From contig NZ_JBBHJW010000008.1 of NCBI RefSeq assembly GCF_037482845.1, positions 1 to 64,000 on the forward strand: a stretch of 64,000 nucleotides of DNA, in the 5' to 3' direction. Of the stretch, positions 49,019 to 57,818 are shown piece after piece. A program made the translations under genes and the position numbers. This DNA is from Paucibacter_B soli (GTDB lineage Bacteria > Pseudomonadota > Gammaproteobacteria > Burkholderiales > Burkholderiaceae_C). The notes beneath the pieces were generated by a model. The model did no database searches and was not told the origin of the DNA. It saw only the letters and a list, made by a program, of their open reading frames with translations. The stretch's first letter is position 1; every line of letters begins with the position of its first letter.

Positions 49019-49510
49019 TTAGCGCTGATAGCGCACGAAATGGAAGGGCCAGCCCTGCGTAGATAGCTGCGTCTGGCGCGAGACCTCGCTGAAGTCTTCG
49101 GCGCGCCAGGCGGGGAAGAAGGCGTCGGCGCCCTCGAAGCTGGCGTCGATCTCGGTCAGTTCAAGCCGGTCGGCAAGCGGCAGGGCCAGCGCATAGATCT
49201 GCGCACCGCCGATCACGAACACCTGGGCGTCGTCCGCGCAGGCCGCCAGCGCGTCCTGCAGAGATGCAAACACCTCGGCACCTTCCAGCGTCAGACCCGG
49301 CTGGCGTGACAGCACGATGTTGCGGCGCCCGACCAGGGGGCGGAACCTCGCCGGGATCGAATCCCAGGTCTTGCGCCCCATGATGACCGGGTGGCCCAGG
49401 GTCAGGGCCTTGAAGTGCGCCATGTCTTCGGGCAGGCGGCACAGCAGCTCGTTGCCACGACCGATGGCGCCGCCGCGTGCCACGGCGGCAATCAGCGTCA
49501 GCGAACTCAT
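49019..49510 (-). CDS. folA: Dihydrofolate reductase
   Basis: A 163-residue DHFR that reduces dihydrofolate to tetrahydrofolate. Family blocks: LIAAVARGGAIGRGNELLCRLPEDMAHFK, GHPVIMGRKTWDSIP, and VIGGAQIYALALPLADRLELTEI. The active-site acidic residue lies in LPEDM. ATG 49510 overlaps the thyA stop by 4 bp, the common thyA-folA pairing. Confidence 0.95.
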   Translation of the reverse strand: MSSLTLIAAVARGGAIGRGNELLCRLPEDMAHFKALTLGHPVIMGRKTWDSIPARFRPLVGRRNIVLSRQPGLTLEGAEVFASLQDALAACADDAQVFVIGGAQIYALALPLADRLELTEIDASFEGADAFFPAWRAEDFSEVSRQTQLSTQGWPFHFVRYQR

Positions 49511-50331
49511 ACCGCCACCGGCGCCTTGATGGCCGGGTGGTGCTGATAGTCCAGCAGCTCGAAGTCCTCGTACTCGTAGTCGAAGATGCTGGCCGGTTTT
49601 CGCTTGATCTTGAGCGTGGGGTAGGGGAAGGGCGCGCGCGCCAGCTGGGTCTGCACCTGCTCGGCATGGTTGCTGTAGATATGGCAGTCGCCGCCGGTCC
49701 AGATGAAGTCGCCCACCTCGAGATCGCATTGCTGGGCCAGCATATGGGTCAAGAGGGCGTAGCTGGCGATATTGAAGGGCACGCCCAGGAAGATGTCGGC
49801 GCTGCGCTGGTAGAGCTGGCAGGAGAGTCTTCCTTCGGCGACATAGAACTGGAAGAAGGCATGGCAGGGCATCAGCGCCATCTGGTCGAGCTCGGCGACG
49901 TTCCAGGCGCTCACGATGATGCGACGCGAATCGGGGTTGTGCTTGAGCTGCTTCACGACCTCGGCGATCTGGTCGATATGGCTGCCGTCGGCCTTGGGCC
50001 AGCTGCGCCATTGCACGCCGTAGACCGGACCCAGCGAGCCGTCGGGGCGCGCCCATTCGTCCCAAATCGTGCAGCCGCGCTCCTGCAGCCATTGCACATT
50101 GGAATCGCCGCGCAGGAACCACAGCAACTCCAGGATGATGGACTTGAGGTGTACCTTCTTGGTGGTGACGAGCGGAAAGCCCTCGCGCAGGTCGAAGCGC
50201 ATCTGGTGGCCGAACACGCTCTTGGTGCCGGTGCCGGTGCGGTCGCCCTTGTGTACCCCATGTTCGGCCACATGGCGCATGAGGTCTTCGTACTGGCTGC
50301 GCAGCGGGCGCGAATGGGATGGGTCACTCAT
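49507..50331 (-). CDS. thyA: Thymidylate synthase
   Basis: A 274-residue ThyA that methylates dUMP to dTMP with methylenetetrahydrofolate. DRTGTGTKSVFGHQMRFDL, the catalytic Cys in MPCHAFFQFYV, QLYQRSADIFLGVPFNIASY and GDCHIYSNH are all present. ATG 50331 is selected; the frame remains open for 43 codons upstream, but without family similarity. Operon with folA. Confidence 0.96.
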   Translation of the reverse strand: MSDPSHSRPLRSQYEDLMRHVAEHGVHKGDRTGTGTKSVFGHQMRFDLREGFPLVTTKKVHLKSIILELLWFLRGDSNVQWLQERGCTIWDEWARPDGSLGPVYGVQWRSWPKADGSHIDQIAEVVKQLKHNPDSRRIIVSAWNVAELDQMALMPCHAFFQFYVAEGRLSCQLYQRSADIFLGVPFNIASYALLTHMLAQQCDLEVGDFIWTGGDCHIYSNHAEQVQTQLARAPFPYPTLKIKRKPASIFDYEYEDFELLDYQHHPAIKAPVAV

Positions 50332-50380
50332 GGGGGCGGATTCTAGAATGCGCAGGCCGGAGCCATGCCGGAGGGACGCC

Positions 50381-51139
50381 ATGCACGCCATCGCCACCGC
50401 CCTACTACTGCTGCTGACCATGTCCGCATGGGCCGGGCCGCCGCCCCCGCTGGACATCATGGTGGAGGACGCCGCGCCGCCGTTTTCATACGCCGATGGC
50501 AGTGGCTATGCCAACGAGGTGGTGATCGCCGCACTGCGTGCCGCGGGTGTGCAGTTCAAGCTAAGAGTCGTGCCGCGCGCGACCTGCCTCAGCAGCGTTC
50601 TTGAGGGGCAGGTGGCGGCCTGCTTCAGCATGGACTGGCTGCCCGAGTACCAGGACTTGATCGTGCTGGCCGAGCCGCCGCTGGTGGTGCTGGACGCCGA
50701 CCTCTACGAGCACCGTGGGCGGCCGCTGCCCCGGCCCGAGCATGGCTGCAGCCTGCCCGCCGGCACCCGCGTGGCGATCGCGGACGGCCAGGACTACCCG
50801 GCCGAGACCCTGGAGCTGGCCCGCAGCGGCGCGCTGTTCGAAGCCTCGCCCTCGCATGAGCGCAGCCTGCGCATGCTGGCGGCCGGCCGCGTCGATGCCG
50901 CCATGGTCATCAACAACGAGTTGCTGCCGCGCGAGCAGCTGGCCGCCCAGGTCGGCAAGGAGCTGGGTTTTGTGTTCCGCTGCGGCCGCCTGACGGCGTC
51001 GATTGGCTTCAGCCTCAAGCACCCGCGCGGCCGCTGGGCCCATGAGAGCTACCTGGCCGGCTACAAGCGCATCGAGGCGCAGGGGCTGCTGGCGCAGATC
51101 CGGCAGCGTTGGGCCGAGAAGCTGGCGGCGGCGCGCTGA
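50381..51139 (+). CDS. Family 3 periplasmic substrate-binding protein
   Basis: A 252-residue SBP_bac_3-like protein with a signal peptide (1-19, ...MSAWA). PPFSYADGSGYANEVVIAALRAAG is the family opening; GQVAACFSMDWLPEYQ and AAGRVDAAMVINN are the second-lobe blocks. No transporter genes are adjacent, so it may be an orphan binding protein or feed a distant ABC importer or sensor. ATG 50381 follows GGAGGG by 5 nt. Ligand unknown. Confidence 0.8.
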   Translation: MHAIATALLLLLTMSAWAGPPPPLDIMVEDAAPPFSYADGSGYANEVVIAALRAAGVQFKLRVVPRATCLSSVLEGQVAACFSMDWLPEYQDLIVLAEPPLVVLDADLYEHRGRPLPRPEHGCSLPAGTRVAIADGQDYPAETLELARSGALFEASPSHERSLRMLAAGRVDAAMVINNELLPREQLAAQVGKELGFVFRCGRLTASIGFSLKHPRGRWAHESYLAGYKRIEAQGLLAQIRQRWAEKLAAAR

Positions 51140-51156
51140 ACGAGCCGGCCCGGCGC

Positions 51157-52971
51157 TCAGGCCTCGAACTGCAGCGCCGCCAGGCGCGCATACAGCCCGC
51201 CGCGCTTCAGCAGCTCGGCATGTTTGCCCTGCTCGACGATGCGGCCATGCTCCATCACGACGATGCGGTCGGCGCGCTGGATGGTGGCCAGGCGGTGCGC
51301 GATCACCAGGGTGCTGCGGTCGCGCATCGCGGCTTCCAGGGCGGCCTGCACCACGCGCTCGCTCTCGGCGTCGAGCGCGCTGGTGGCCTCGTCCAGCAGC
51401 AGCAGCGGCGGGTTCTTGAGGATGGCGCGCGCGATGCTGATGCGCTGGCGCTGCCCGCCCGAGAGCCGCACGCCGCGCTCGCCCAGAAAGGTGCGGTAAC
51501 CCTCGGGCAGCTTCATGATGAAGTCGTGCGCGAAGGCGGCCTTGGCCGCGGCCATCACCTCGGCATCGCTGGCCTCGGGGCGACCGTAGCGGATGTTTTC
51601 GAGCGCGTTGTTGGAGAAGATCACGCTGTCCTGCGGCACCAGGCCGATGCGCTGGCGCAGCGCCTGCAGGGCCAGTTGCGGCAGCGGCTGGCCGTCCAGG
51701 CGGATCTCGCCGGCCTGGGGCTCGTAGAAGCGCAGCAGCAGCTGGAACACCGTGCTCTTGCCGGCGCCGCTGGGACCCACCAGGGCCACCGTCTCGCCGG
51801 GCTTCAGCTCCAGATCGAAATCCGCCAGCGCCGCATGGTCGGGGCGCGAGGGGTAGTGGAACTGCACGCCGTGCAGGCTCAGGCTGGAGCCGCCCTGGAC
51901 GGCCGCCAGCGCCTGGGGCCGCGCCGGGTCCAGCACCGGCGAGCGACTCGAGAGCAGCTCCATCAGGCGCTCGGTGGCGCCGGCGGCGCGCAGCACATCG
52001 CCCCAGACCTCGGCCAGCACCGCCACGCTGCCCACCAAGAGGGTCACGTAGACGACGGTCTGGCCCAGGTGGCCGGGCGTGATGCGGCCGGCCAGCACCG
52101 CCTGTGTGCCCTGGTAGAGGCCCCACAGCAGCGCGCCGAAGGTGGCGCTGATGATGAAGGCCACCATGCCCGAGCGCAGCTTGGTGCGGCGGCGCGCGGT
52201 GTCGAAGGCGGCCTCGCTGGCGGCGCTGAAGCGCCCCGCCTCCGCGCCTTCTTGCGTGTAGCTCTGCACCACGGTGACGGCGTTCAGCACCTCGGCGGCG
52301 ATCGCGCTGGTATCGGCCACCCGGTCCTGGCTGGCGCGCGAGAGGCGCCGCACGCGCCGGCCAAAGTACAGCGCCGGCAGCACCACCAGCACCAGAATGC
52401 CCAGCACCTGGGTCATCACATAGGGGTTGGTGACCACCAGCATGATGAGCGCGCCCAGGCCCATCACGATATTGCGCAGCCCCATCGAGAGGCTGGAGCC
52501 CACCACCGTCTGCACCACCGTGGTGTCGGTGGTGAGGCGGCTGAGCACCTCGCCGGTCTGGGTGGTCTCGAAGAACTCGGGGCTCTGCTTCAGCACATGG
52601 CGGTAGACGGCATTGCGCAGGTCGGCGGTGACGCGCTCGCCCAGCCAGGTCACCATGTAGAAGCGCGCGGCCGAGAACACCCCCAGCGCCACGCCCACGC
52701 CGAACAGCGCCAGGAAATGCTCGCGCAGCGCCATCACGCGCGCACCCGGGTCGGCGGCGACGATGCCCTGGTCGATCAGCACCTTCAGGGCCAGCGGCAA
52801 TGCCAGCGTGCTGAGCGCGGCCAGCAGCAGGAACAAACCGGCCAGCGCGATGCGCAAGCGGTAGGGGCGCAGAAAGGGCAGCAGGCCCGAAAGCGCCTTG
52901 GGGCTGCCCTTGGGGCGTTCCTGGGGTTTGCTGGCGGCGATGGGCGGGGCGGTGGTGGCGGCTGAGTCCAT
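51157..52971 (-). CDS. ABC exporter (MsbA/ABCB type)
   Basis: A 604-residue fused ABC half-transporter: six TM helices in about 35-330, then the ATPase domain with Walker A GPSGAGKST (399-407), Q-loop LVPQDSVIFSNNALENI, signature RLSGGQRQRISIARAIL, Walker B LLLLDEATSALD and the H-loop VIAHRL. It acts as a homodimer. Relatives export lipids, peptides or drugs; the substrate cannot be told. ATG 52971 is chosen; the upstream open frame overlaps the next gene. Confidence 0.9.
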   Translation of the reverse strand: MDSAATTAPPIAASKPQERPKGSPKALSGLLPFLRPYRLRIALAGLFLLLAALSTLALPLALKVLIDQGIVAADPGARVMALREHFLALFGVGVALGVFSAARFYMVTWLGERVTADLRNAVYRHVLKQSPEFFETTQTGEVLSRLTTDTTVVQTVVGSSLSMGLRNIVMGLGALIMLVVTNPYVMTQVLGILVLVVLPALYFGRRVRRLSRASQDRVADTSAIAAEVLNAVTVVQSYTQEGAEAGRFSAASEAAFDTARRRTKLRSGMVAFIISATFGALLWGLYQGTQAVLAGRITPGHLGQTVVYVTLLVGSVAVLAEVWGDVLRAAGATERLMELLSSRSPVLDPARPQALAAVQGGSSLSLHGVQFHYPSRPDHAALADFDLELKPGETVALVGPSGAGKSTVFQLLLRFYEPQAGEIRLDGQPLPQLALQALRQRIGLVPQDSVIFSNNALENIRYGRPEASDAEVMAAAKAAFAHDFIMKLPEGYRTFLGERGVRLSGGQRQRISIARAILKNPPLLLLDEATSALDAESERVVQAALEAAMRDRSTLVIAHRLATIQRADRIVVMEHGRIVEQGKHAELLKRGGLYARLAALQFEA

Positions 52972-53030
52972 CGGCGCAGTGTAGGGGCGCGGGCGACGGT
53001 ACTGCGCCCGCCACGCGCCCGGCCACTCAC

Positions 53031-53603
53031 TTACTGGCAGTGCGCCGTTCCCGCCGGATCGGGCCGGCCAAACTTTAGCTGGATCGCAGGCAGCAGCGGC
53101 GCGGCGGGCGTGACGATGAACAGGTTCGAATAGCTGGTATCGCACAGCGGCATCGGCTGGCTGCCGGACAGCGCCGCGACAATGCCCGCGACGGTATTGC
53201 TGTGGCCCACCACCAGCACCGCGCCGGAGGCCTGGCGCGCCTGCGCCGCGACCGCGGCGATATGGGCGGTGTTGTCGACCGGCCGCGTCGCGATCACGGT
53301 AGGCTCTATTCCCAGGCGCTGGGCCAGCGCGGCGGCGGTCTCGCGGGTGCGCCGGTAGGGCGTGGTGAGGATGGTGCGCACATCGGCAGCGGCCAGCAGC
53401 TCGGCCAGCAAGGCCGCGCGTTCTTTGCCCTCGGGCGAGAGCGCCGGGTCGTCCCTGGGCTCGGCCGCGCGCTCGGCGTGGCGCACGATGATCACCTGCG
53501 TCGGCTCGGCCGCGGCGGGCAGGGCGGGGCATAGCGCCAGCAGCCACAGGGACCAACACAGGAGTTTGAGGCTCATCCGTTCAGAGGCATGCATTTGCGT
53601 CAT
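53031..53603 (-). CDS. Exported histidine phosphatase family protein
   Basis: A 190-residue phosphoglycerate-mutase-like phosphatase with a signal peptide (about 10-32). Catalytic RHAERA (RHG-type motif, about 41-46), TTPYRRTRETA and the second His in VVGHSNTVAGI are present. Substrate unknown. The start may be the first codon or the Met at residue 10. It overlaps pyrF by 4 bp. Confidence 0.8.
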   Translation of the reverse strand: MTQMHASERMSLKLLCWSLWLLALCPALPAAAEPTQVIIVRHAERAAEPRDDPALSPEGKERAALLAELLAAADVRTILTTPYRRTRETAAALAQRLGIEPTVIATRPVDNTAHIAAVAAQARQASGAVLVVGHSNTVAGIVAALSGSQPMPLCDTSYSNLFIVTPAAPLLPAIQLKFGRPDPAGTAHCQ

Positions 53604-54289
53604 GGTGCGAACGCCTGCGCCACGGCAGCAAGTGCGGCTACCGGATCCTCGGCCGCCGTGACGGCGCGACCCACGATGATGTGACTCGAACCAGCGCGTG
53701 CTGCCAATTGCGGCGTTGCGATGCGCGCCTGGTCATTGGCGGCGGTGGCAGGCAACTGAATGCCTGGGGTGACGATCAGGCTACCTGCCGGAAGCAGAGC
53801 CTTCAGGAAGGCAGCCTCGTTGGCCGACGCCACCACGCCATGGCAGCCGCATGCCGCGCTGAGCCGCGCCAGGCGCTCGACCTGCGTGCGCACCGATGGC
53901 GCCAGCCCCACTTCGGGAAGTTGCTCGTCTGTCAGGCTGGTGATGACCGTCAGCGCAAGCACTCGCAACTCGGGAAACGGCTTGGCCGCCGCAACCGCAG
54001 CCTTGAGGACCGCGGAGCCGGCACAGGCATGCACGGTCACAAAGCTGGCGCCGAGCTTGCCTGCCGCCGTGACGCCACCGGCCACGGAGTTGGGAATCTC
54101 ATGCAGCTTCAGGTCCAGGAACACACGCTTGCCCGCGCGCACGAGTTCCCGCACGACCGAAGGCCCCGCCTCGACCAGCAACTGCAGACCAACTTTGTAG
54201 AACTCCGCGCCAGGACCAAGGCGGGCAACGAGTGCCAGCGCTTGGGCCTCGGATTCATAGTCAAGAGCAACGATGACGGGGGAGGGCAC
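53600..54289 (-). CDS. pyrF: Orotidine 5'-phosphate decarboxylase
   Basis: A 229-residue OMP decarboxylase of the short class I type, the last step of UMP synthesis. VIVALDY, FYKVGLQL, TVHACAG, VTPGIQLP and the phosphate-binding HIIVGRAVTAAEDP are present. The catalytic DxKxxD motif reads DLKLHE: Asp59, Lys61 and Glu64, where the third acid is normally Asp. Burkholderiales usually carry a longer PyrF (about 270 residues), so this may be an acquired or second copy. Activity is uncertain. Confidence 0.82.
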   Translation of the reverse strand: MPSPVIVALDYESEAQALALVARLGPGAEFYKVGLQLLVEAGPSVVRELVRAGKRVFLDLKLHEIPNSVAGGVTAAGKLGASFVTVHACAGSAVLKAAVAAAKPFPELRVLALTVITSLTDEQLPEVGLAPSVRTQVERLARLSAACGCHGVVASANEAAFLKALLPAGSLIVTPGIQLPATAANDQARIATPQLAARAGSSHIIVGRAVTAAEDPVAALAAVAQAFAP

Positions 54290-54328
54290 GGTGGGGGATC
54301 CAGGGATGGTGGCGCATGGTGTCGAAGC

Positions 54329-54496
54329 TTAGCCGCGACCGAAGGCCGACTGTTGGAGCGCCAAGCTTGGGTTAGTAGAAGTAGTCAACGTCGTACCGTC
54401 CATAGGGGGAGCGACCAGCTGCAGAAGGAAGAGAAGCCCTGTTAAACGCAAAGCAGCTAGCCCTAGCGAAACTTGGACGGCAGCCCATGTTTTCAT
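54329..54496 (-). CDS. Doubtful 55-residue exported peptide
   Basis: A short frame beginning MKTWAAVQVSLGLAALRLTG with a hydrophobic stretch (about 7-31) like a signal peptide, then a Thr/Ser-rich tail. A weak AGG ribosome binding site is present. No family is recognised and coding bias is not strong. It may be noise. Confidence 0.2.
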   Translation of the reverse strand: MKTWAAVQVSLGLAALRLTGLLFLLQLVAPPMDGTTLTTSTNPSLALQQSAFGRG

Positions 54497-54655
54497 CAAT
54501 GCCTCGAAATGGGCGCCGTTGCCCAAATAGGGTCAAAGGTGGACATGGGAATCACTGGCAAGCACCGCCTGCACTTGTTGATGATCCGGCCCAAGCCTAA
54601 CGCCGAATAGGCACCGACGCTGCTGGTGCTTGCCCCGGGGTCAAGACGAACCAAC

Positions 54656-54677
54656 GCACGAGCGTCGACGCTCGTGC
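54656..54677. repeat. Perfect 22-bp palindrome
   Basis: GCACGAGCGTC is followed immediately by its reverse complement GACGCTCGTGC, with no spacer. It lies between 3' of the acetyl-CoA hydrolase gene (convergent side) and the AT-richer segment. No T tract, so either a factor-dependent terminator or a protein-binding dyad. Confidence 0.6.
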
Positions 54678-54698
54678 ATCGCTCCTCTGGCCCTCCGC

Positions 54699-56804
54699 CT
54701 AAAGGTTCGCCGCAAACAGCCTGCGTATGAACAAGTCCTTGAAGCTCGTGGCCTGGTCCAGCCCCAGGCGCTCCAGGTAGGCGGGTGGCACCGGGCGCTC
54801 GCCGGTGAGGCTCTTGAGAATCATCGGCAGCAGTTGCAGCGGATGCGCGCTGGCATGCTTGAGCTTCTTGAGCGCGCGCACGATGGTGATCTCGTCCTCG
54901 CTGAGGTCGGTGCCGAAGGGGAAGTCGGGCAGCACGCCCTCGTTGCGCCAGGGGCGCAGCTTCTCGCGCAGCATGGCCGGCAGGTTGTTGCGGTACTGTT
55001 CGGGCAGCTGGTAGTCGGCCTCCAGCTTGCCATGCGCCTTGGCCTCGGCGACGAGCTGATCCTGGAAGCGCGAATCGGCAATCGCCAGCAGGCGCTTCAC
55101 CACCTCGTTATCGGTCTGGCCGCGCAGATCGGCCACGCCGTACTCGGTGATCGCGATATCGCGCAGATGGCGCGGGATGGTGATGTTGCCGTAGCTCCAG
55201 ACGATGGAGCTGGTGAGGCCATGCTGGTTCTCGTGCGTGGCGCGCAGCATCAGGATGGAGCGCGCATCCGGCAGGGCATGGCCCATCGCCACGAAGTTGT
55301 ACTGGCCGCCCACGCCCGAGACCATCTGGCCCGAGTCCAGCCCGTCCGACGAGGCCGCGCCCAGCAGGGTCAGCTTCATGGTGGTGTTGAACAGGCGCGC
55401 ATCGCGGCGCTGGGCGCGCTTCAGGGCCTCGCTGCCCAGGGCGTCACCGTAGAGTTCGTTGATATGGGCGATGCGCGTCATCGAGATGCGCTCGAGCTGG
55501 GCCTCGGGCAGATCGCGCAGGCGCTGATAGAAATCGCGCGGGCCGAGGAAGAATCCGCCGTGCATGATGGTGGCCTGCAACCAGCGCTCGCCCAGCGCCG
55601 CCGCCACGCGCTCATCGTCCAGCGCCGTGCCGGTCGGCACGCGGCCGGGCAGCAGCGCACCCAGGCGCTCCAGATAGGCGATGTCTTGCGCCTCTAGCGG
55701 CGAGGCGATGCGGCCGCGCTCGGCCAGCGCCCGCAGCACCGCCAGGTCGGGGCGCTCGCCCACCCGGCCCGCATTGGCCAGTTCCTGCAGATCCAGGTCC
55801 TCGTACACGGCACGGCGTATCAGGCCGGCGTCGATCAGGCGCATGAAGCCGTTGACGAACATTTCCGAGCAACCGTAGAGCCCTTGCGCAAAGCCGCCGA
55901 GCTCGCGCCCGGCCAGCCCGTCGGGGCAGATCGAGGCGAGGATGTTGCGGTAGGCCTCGGGCTGGCGATCGCGCACGATCAGGCTTTGCGCCACCGCGTC
56001 GCCCAGCGAGCCGATGCCGATCTGCAGCGTGCCGCCGTCGCGCACCAGGCTGGAGGCATGCAGGCCGATGGCGTAGTCGGCCCAGCTGATCGAGGCGTTC
56101 GGCGGCCCGAACAACTCATGGCTGGCCTGCGGGCAACGCAGCAGCAAGATGTCCACCCGCTCCAGCGGCCACTGCGCCGCCGCGCCGGGCATGAAGGGCA
56201 GGCGCTCGTTCACCACCGCCACCTTCAGCAGCGGCCGGCCGGCGGCGGCCATGCGCTCGATCAGCTCCTGGGTCACGTCCGGGTTGCAGGACATCGAGAG
56301 CTGCAGAGCGCCGGCGGCGTCCTCGCGCAGCGCCACCGCCTGGGCGATCAGGTTCACGCCCTGGGCCATCATGTCGCGCGCCACAAAGCTGTAGTTGGTG
56401 CAGACGAAACCCTGCTGGGCCGCGTCGTTGTTGAGGTAGTCGCCGGTCTTGAAGAAGAACTCATGCACCTCGATATTGGGCGGCAGGGTCTGGGCGCGCG
56501 CCGCCTTCACATAGTCCAGGTCCGGGTAGTCGCCGAACACGCGCTCCAGCAGGGGCCCGAGGAAATGCTGCTCCAGCTCGGACTTGCCCACCGGCCGCTC
56601 CAGCGACAGCGCGGTGAAGATCTTGAGCCGCCGCGCCGGTGTCGCGGCGATGCGGCGGTAGAGCGCGTTGACCAAAGGGTTGGGCTTGCCCAGGCCGAGC
56701 GGGATCGCCAGCACGATGTCGCCCGGAATGCGTTCCAGCACCGCGTCCACCGCGGCTTCCAGGTCGTTCAGCGCCAGCATGGGCGCAGGATTCAGCATCG
56801 TCAT
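54699..56804 (-). CDS. Acetyl-CoA hydrolase/transferase family protein
   Basis: A 701-residue member of the acetyl-CoA hydrolase/CoA-transferase family, longer than the usual 500-540 residues; relatives of this size exist. N-terminal CoA-transferase lobe with IPGDIVLAIPLGLGKPN; C-terminal lobe with GVGGQYNFV and RATHENQHG. An extra C-terminal part (about 600-701) has no known motif. ATG 56804 follows AAGGAG by 8 nt. The acyl-CoA substrate is unknown. Confidence 0.82.
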   Translation of the reverse strand: MTMLNPAPMLALNDLEAAVDAVLERIPGDIVLAIPLGLGKPNPLVNALYRRIAATPARRLKIFTALSLERPVGKSELEQHFLGPLLERVFGDYPDLDYVKAARAQTLPPNIEVHEFFFKTGDYLNNDAAQQGFVCTNYSFVARDMMAQGVNLIAQAVALREDAAGALQLSMSCNPDVTQELIERMAAAGRPLLKVAVVNERLPFMPGAAAQWPLERVDILLLRCPQASHELFGPPNASISWADYAIGLHASSLVRDGGTLQIGIGSLGDAVAQSLIVRDRQPEAYRNILASICPDGLAGRELGGFAQGLYGCSEMFVNGFMRLIDAGLIRRAVYEDLDLQELANAGRVGERPDLAVLRALAERGRIASPLEAQDIAYLERLGALLPGRVPTGTALDDERVAAALGERWLQATIMHGGFFLGPRDFYQRLRDLPEAQLERISMTRIAHINELYGDALGSEALKRAQRRDARLFNTTMKLTLLGAASSDGLDSGQMVSGVGGQYNFVAMGHALPDARSILMLRATHENQHGLTSSIVWSYGNITIPRHLRDIAITEYGVADLRGQTDNEVVKRLLAIADSRFQDQLVAEAKAHGKLEADYQLPEQYRNNLPAMLREKLRPWRNEGVLPDFPFGTDLSEDEITIVRALKKLKHASAHPLQLLPMILKSLTGERPVPPAYLERLGLDQATSFKDLFIRRLFAANL

Positions 56805-56956
56805 CTCAGGTCTCCTTCCTGCATGTGTCCGCAGTGTCGGTGCATCTGATTCGGGCATTCTTGATTCTGGGCAAGTCAAGCGCTGGTGCGCGCTGCCGCC
56901 CGGCCCATCCCCCATTCCGGGGACGTGCGGCGCCGGGCAGGGCAAGCTGTGCTGCA

Positions 56957-57802
56957 ATGGCCGGGCGCATCACGCCATTCCTCGCCATGCCGTTCAACGA
57001 GATCGACACACCACGCTGGCTGCCCATGCTGGGTCTCTGGGTCCAACGCCTGGGCCTGCTGCGCACCTGGCTCTTGCTGTGCGCCGGCGCGTTGATGCTG
57101 AGCCTGGGGCTGGCGCAGCTCGGCCTGACGCTGCTCGGTCAGGCCGACAATCTGGCCGCGGCCCTGGTGGCCAGCGGCATGGCGCTGGCCTGTACCGGCC
57201 TGAGCGCCTATCTGCTGCTGCGCCTGGTGCAGCATGTCGAGCGCGCGCAAGACGGCGTGCTGCGCCACGCCACCGAGGACCCACTCACCGGCACCCTGAA
57301 CCGCCGCCATTTCCTCGACCTGGTGGAGCGCGAATGGTCGCGGGCGCGCCGCTACGACATGGCCTGCGCGTTGCTGCTGATGGATGTGGACCATTTCAAG
57401 CGCGTCAACGAGCGCTTCGGCCATCGCTGCGGCGACCAGGTGCTGCGCGAGATCGCCGCGGCCAGCGTCGAAACCCTGCGCCACGCCGATGTGCTGGCGC
57501 GTTTCGGCGGCGAGGAGTTCATCGTCTTCCTGCCGCATACCGACCCGCTCGGCGCGCTGGACGTGGCCGAGCGCATGCGCGAGCGCGTGGAGGCGCTGCA
57601 GCTGGCCTGGAACGGCGCCGAGCTGCGCGTCAGCGTCAGCCTGGGCGTGGCGGCACTGCATCCCGAGCATCTGACGCTGGATCAGCTGATCCACGACGCC
57701 GACGCCGCCCTGGCCGCGGCCAAGTCCGCGGGCCGCAACTGCGTGCGCGCCGGCGCCGGGCTGCTGCCCGGCAAGCCAAGCATGATGAATAACAACAACT
57801 GA
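56957..57802 (+). CDS. Diguanylate cyclase (GGDEF)
   Basis: A 281-residue membrane-bound cyclase making cyclic di-GMP. Two hydrophobic helices (about 35-60 and 66-90) precede the GGDEF domain: DPLTGTLNRRHF (108-119), DVDHFKRVN and the active site GGEEF (184-188). RHAD (175-178), five residues before, is an inhibitory RxxD I-site, so product inhibition is likely. No periplasmic sensor domain. The start may instead be ATG 56987. Confidence 0.9.
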   Translation: MAGRITPFLAMPFNEIDTPRWLPMLGLWVQRLGLLRTWLLLCAGALMLSLGLAQLGLTLLGQADNLAAALVASGMALACTGLSAYLLLRLVQHVERAQDGVLRHATEDPLTGTLNRRHFLDLVEREWSRARRYDMACALLLMDVDHFKRVNERFGHRCGDQVLREIAAASVETLRHADVLARFGGEEFIVFLPHTDPLGALDVAERMRERVEALQLAWNGAELRVSVSLGVAALHPEHLTLDQLIHDADAALAAAKSAGRNCVRAGAGLLPGKPSMMNNNN

Positions 57803-57818
57803 CGCCTGTTTCCCCCAC

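Larger units (their letters stand above)
54290..54698. other. AT-richer intergenic segment
   Basis: About 400 bp of visibly lower GC than its surroundings lies between pyrF and the acetyl-CoA hydrolase gene. It contains a doubtful 55-codon frame (54329-54496, minus) and a perfect 22-bp palindrome (54656-54677). No known gene, RNA or insertion element is recognised. It may be a remnant of an insertion that also brought in pyrF. Confidence 0.5.

Noticed and set aside
51109..52965. 618-codon plus-strand frame opposite the ABC exporter
   Set aside because: Low-complexity His/Gln/Ala-rich translation, no start site, no motifs; the minus-strand exporter has all ABC motifs.
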